Source of the DNA: Paucibacter sp. Y2R2-4 | Lineage (GTDB): Bacteria > Pseudomonadota > Gammaproteobacteria > Burkholderiales > Burkholderiaceae_C | DNA: 64,000 bases | Assembly (NCBI RefSeq): GCF_025717535.1 | Contig: NZ_JAJIRO010000003.1 | Location: forward strand, 682,001-746,000 | Direction of reading: 5' to 3' | Shown: one piece after another, positions 62,181 through 64,000 of the stretch | How the letters are laid out: each line of letters begins with the position of its first letter | How positions within the stretch are numbered: the first letter of the stretch is position 1 | Position numbers and translations under genes: made by a program | The notes under the pieces: generated by a model | Seen by the model: the letters and a program-made list of their open reading frames with translations, nothing else | Told to the model about the DNA's origin: nothing | The model's database searches: none

Positions 62181-63812
62181 TCAAAATTCATGTGACATCG
62201 AGATGCCGGCATAGCGAATGCGGATGCCGCCATTGATGTCCAGCCCCGCATAGGGGTTGTAGATCACGTTGAAGAAGTTGTTGCAGTTCAGATTGCAGCT
62301 GGTGTTGGCGGGCAGATCGAACTTGCCATGGGCATAGCTGGCGGTGGCGTCGAAGCGGGTGCCGCTCTTGGTGGTGTAGCCAATGCCCACACTCTTGACG
62401 GTGAGGTCTGGCATGGGCGCGATCAAGTCCATGGCCGAGCGCGGCACCGAGCTCTTCCGCGGCTCATAGCCGGCGCGCAGATGAAGGCTCTGGCCGATGC
62501 TGAGGTCCATGCCATAGCCAAAGTGCAAGGGGCTTTGGTAGCCGCGCGGAATCACCAATTTGCTGGCATCGGGCTGGCCGAACAGGCGCGCCATCTGCAG
62601 CAGCGCGACCTGCTGGTCGAACTGAAAAGTCATCTTGTCCCAGCGCTTCCAGTTGGTCCAGTTGGCGTCCACATTGAATTGCAGAAAAGACAGGGGCTTG
62701 ACCTTGATGCCCACCTGCGCATGTTCGGGGAAGGGCAACACCAGGGTGACGTTGCCGCTTTGCACCGCCGGGATGGAGGTCGGCATGCCAAAGGTGGCCG
62801 CCAGGATGGGCCCTTGCAGGCTGGCATACATGCCGTCTACAAATTTGCGCAGCATGGGGTCGGCTTGGAAGCTGAAACGGCCCGTCATGGCCGTCTTGCT
62901 GCCGAACTGATAGCTGGCGCCCAGCGCAAACCAGTCCTTGGGCTCCCACAAAACGCCCAGGTTCAGCGTGGGGTCTACCGGCGCGGTCAGCTCAAAGTCC
63001 ATATTGCCGGCCTTGTTGAAGGGGCGCAGTCGGCCCTCTTTGCCGCCGCCGCACAGGCCAAAGGCCAGGGTGTCCAGCGGGTTGCCTTGGTCACCGCACC
63101 AAGCATCTTGCAGCTTGCCGATGATGCCCAGCAATTGGTTGGGCATGCGCATATCGGTGTTGAGCGCAAAGCCCTGGTGAGCAATGGGCACGCCAATGCC
63201 AAAGCTCAGCGTGTCGCTGTATTGGTAGGCGGCGGTCGGTGAGAGATAGACCAGGCGCTGAATGACGATCTTCTTGCCGTCAAAGCGGGCCGGGTCGTTC
63301 GGGTCTTCGGTGCGGTCAATGCCCACGGCCATGGGCACATAGGACGCGGTGCCAAAGGTCCATTTGGAGTCGGGCGCATGAAAGGCCAAACCCAGACCCG
63401 CACCCACGGCCGAAGGCAGGGGCCGCTTGATCGGGCCGTAGAGCGGCAAAAACAGCGAAGCGTTGACCTTGTCGCCGGTGCGCGTGCCGTTCAGCGGGTC
63501 TTCTTTCCAGCCGCCGATGTCAAAGTCGGGCGGCTGCGAGAAGCTCGCATAGGGCTTGATGGAGGCGCCGAACACCGCATCCTGGCGCCGATTCGCCTTC
63601 AGTCGCGCCAAGCCGGCGGGGTTGAAGTGGATGGAGTCCAGGCCCGGCGGGTCGGCCACCACCGCATTGCCCATGGACATGGCCACCACGCTGGCGCCCA
63701 GGTTGTCGGTCAGTGCGGCTTGGGCGTTTGGCTGGGCCCAGAGCAGGGCCGCGCCGGCCAAAGCCAGCCAGCCGCCTGCGGGCCTGGGGCGGCCCACTGC
63801 AAAACTGCGCAT
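62181..63812 (-). CDS. FadL/OmpP1-type outer-membrane transport protein
   Basis: A 543-residue outer-membrane beta-barrel for hydrophobic substrates such as fatty acids. Signal peptide to about residue 32, then the typical FadL N-terminal plug (LGASVVAMSMGNAVVADPPGLDSIHFNPAGLARL), barrel strands, and a C-terminal aromatic end (ISMSHEF). It is longer than E. coli FadL and has an inserted Cys-containing loop (NTSCNLNCNNFFNV) near 507-520. It lies ten bases after the stop of the next upstream gene and is probably co-transcribed with it. Confidence 0.92.
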   Translation of the reverse strand: MRSFAVGRPRPAGGWLALAGAALLWAQPNAQAALTDNLGASVVAMSMGNAVVADPPGLDSIHFNPAGLARLKANRRQDAVFGASIKPYASFSQPPDFDIGGWKEDPLNGTRTGDKVNASLFLPLYGPIKRPLPSAVGAGLGLAFHAPDSKWTFGTASYVPMAVGIDRTEDPNDPARFDGKKIVIQRLVYLSPTAAYQYSDTLSFGIGVPIAHQGFALNTDMRMPNQLLGIIGKLQDAWCGDQGNPLDTLAFGLCGGGKEGRLRPFNKAGNMDFELTAPVDPTLNLGVLWEPKDWFALGASYQFGSKTAMTGRFSFQADPMLRKFVDGMYASLQGPILAATFGMPTSIPAVQSGNVTLVLPFPEHAQVGIKVKPLSFLQFNVDANWTNWKRWDKMTFQFDQQVALLQMARLFGQPDASKLVIPRGYQSPLHFGYGMDLSIGQSLHLRAGYEPRKSSVPRSAMDLIAPMPDLTVKSVGIGYTTKSGTRFDATASYAHGKFDLPANTSCNLNCNNFFNVIYNPYAGLDINGGIRIRYAGISMSHEF

Positions 63813-63822
63813 GAGCCTGGCC

Positions 63823-64000
63823 TCAGAAGTTCAGGGGCAGATTGAAGCCCAGGGTGAAGGCCGGCGAATCCGGGCCCAAGCCCACGCCGACCGACACGTT
63901 CACCGTGGTTTGCGGCGAGGCGCGCACGCCCAGACCAAAGCTGATTTGACCCGAGGTCTGCGGTGCGGTCATGCTGGTGCTGCCGTCGGCCAGATGCAGC
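63823..64000 (-). CDS. Outer-membrane beta-barrel protein, C-terminal end only
   Basis: The last 58 codons of a gene running off the right edge, read leftward. The visible end has alternating strands (SGQISFGLGVRASPQTTV, VNVSVGVGLGPDSPAFTLGF) and finishes with an aromatic residue (LNLPLNF-like NLPLNF), the mark of a beta-barrel. It resembles MetA-pathway-type outer-membrane proteins. Its stop lies ten bases before the FadL-type start, suggesting an operon. Confidence 0.6.
   Translation of the reverse strand, partial: LHLADGSTSMTAPQTSGQISFGLGVRASPQTTVNVSVGVGLGPDSPAFTLGFNLPLNF

Overview
The window looks like chromosomal DNA from a high-GC betaproteobacterium of the order Burkholderiales, probably a Roseateles/Paucibacter-like (Sphaerotilaceae) organism. 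The inference rests on several gene families and habits: a PEP-CTERM exported protein, apaG next to a Gcr-type 'recombinase', DUF3149 and TIGR02450 small proteins, TIGR02285 periplasmic proteins, soluble PAS chemoreceptors, and many ATGA/TGATG start-stop overlaps. No rRNA, tRNA, CRISPR array, IS element or prophage was seen. I could compute no database match, so the taxon is an inference.

Layout, left to right. 1-10.4 kb holds a membrane chemoreceptor (cut by the left edge), a PEP-CTERM protein, an alpha/beta hydrolase, a BON lipoprotein, a DUF3149 peptide, an EamA transporter, a secreted unknown, a GH18 chitinase, a DUF3455 protein, a coupled TIGR02450-SDR pair and an FAD oxidoreductase. 10.5-21.5 kb holds two c-di-GMP GGDEF/EAL proteins flanking a complete five-gene peptide ABC importer (every junction a 4-base overlap) and methylglyoxal synthase. 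21.5-31.4 kb holds a lipoprotein, a promoter-leader-peptide-terminator unit for an unrecognised 55-residue basic protein, a COG2509 flavoprotein, two tandem TIGR02285 proteins, DUF427, mltA, a 43-residue membrane peptide, the Gcr-type membrane protein, apaG and tag. 31.4-36.7 kb holds three fasciclin (FAS1) genes, a divergent TetR regulator with a perfect palindrome between them, rpe, a low-molecular-weight tyrosine phosphatase and a lone cheY-like gene. 36.7-45.8 kb holds an Old Yellow Enzyme, a third GGDEF/EAL protein, an RND efflux pump and its adaptor, and a MOSC protein. 45.8-54.2 kb is a leftward chemosensory operon: STAS, cheA, two near-duplicate soluble PAS receptors, cheW, cheR. 54.5-56.6 kb holds psuG and an HTH-fused psuK. 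56.8-61.5 kb holds a secreted unknown, then a LytS-type kinase, a truncated kinase-like membrane protein with no catalytic His, a LytTR regulator, and a solute-binding protein. 61.5-64 kb holds a DUF2059 protein, a FadL-type porin and the end of another outer-membrane barrel.

The main theme is signalling: chemotaxis-type sensing, c-di-GMP turnover (one protein has a degenerate GGDEF site) and a three-gene LytS/LytTR module. The surroundings are transport, envelope and catabolic genes (peptide import, RND efflux, chitinase, pseudouridine breakdown). The most unusual items are the 55-residue peptide unit, the pseudo-histidine-kinase between a LytS kinase and its regulator, the STAS-led chemosensory operon whose paired receptors differ by one HAMP-like repeat, and the palindromes in front of the TetR/FAS1 and psuK genes.
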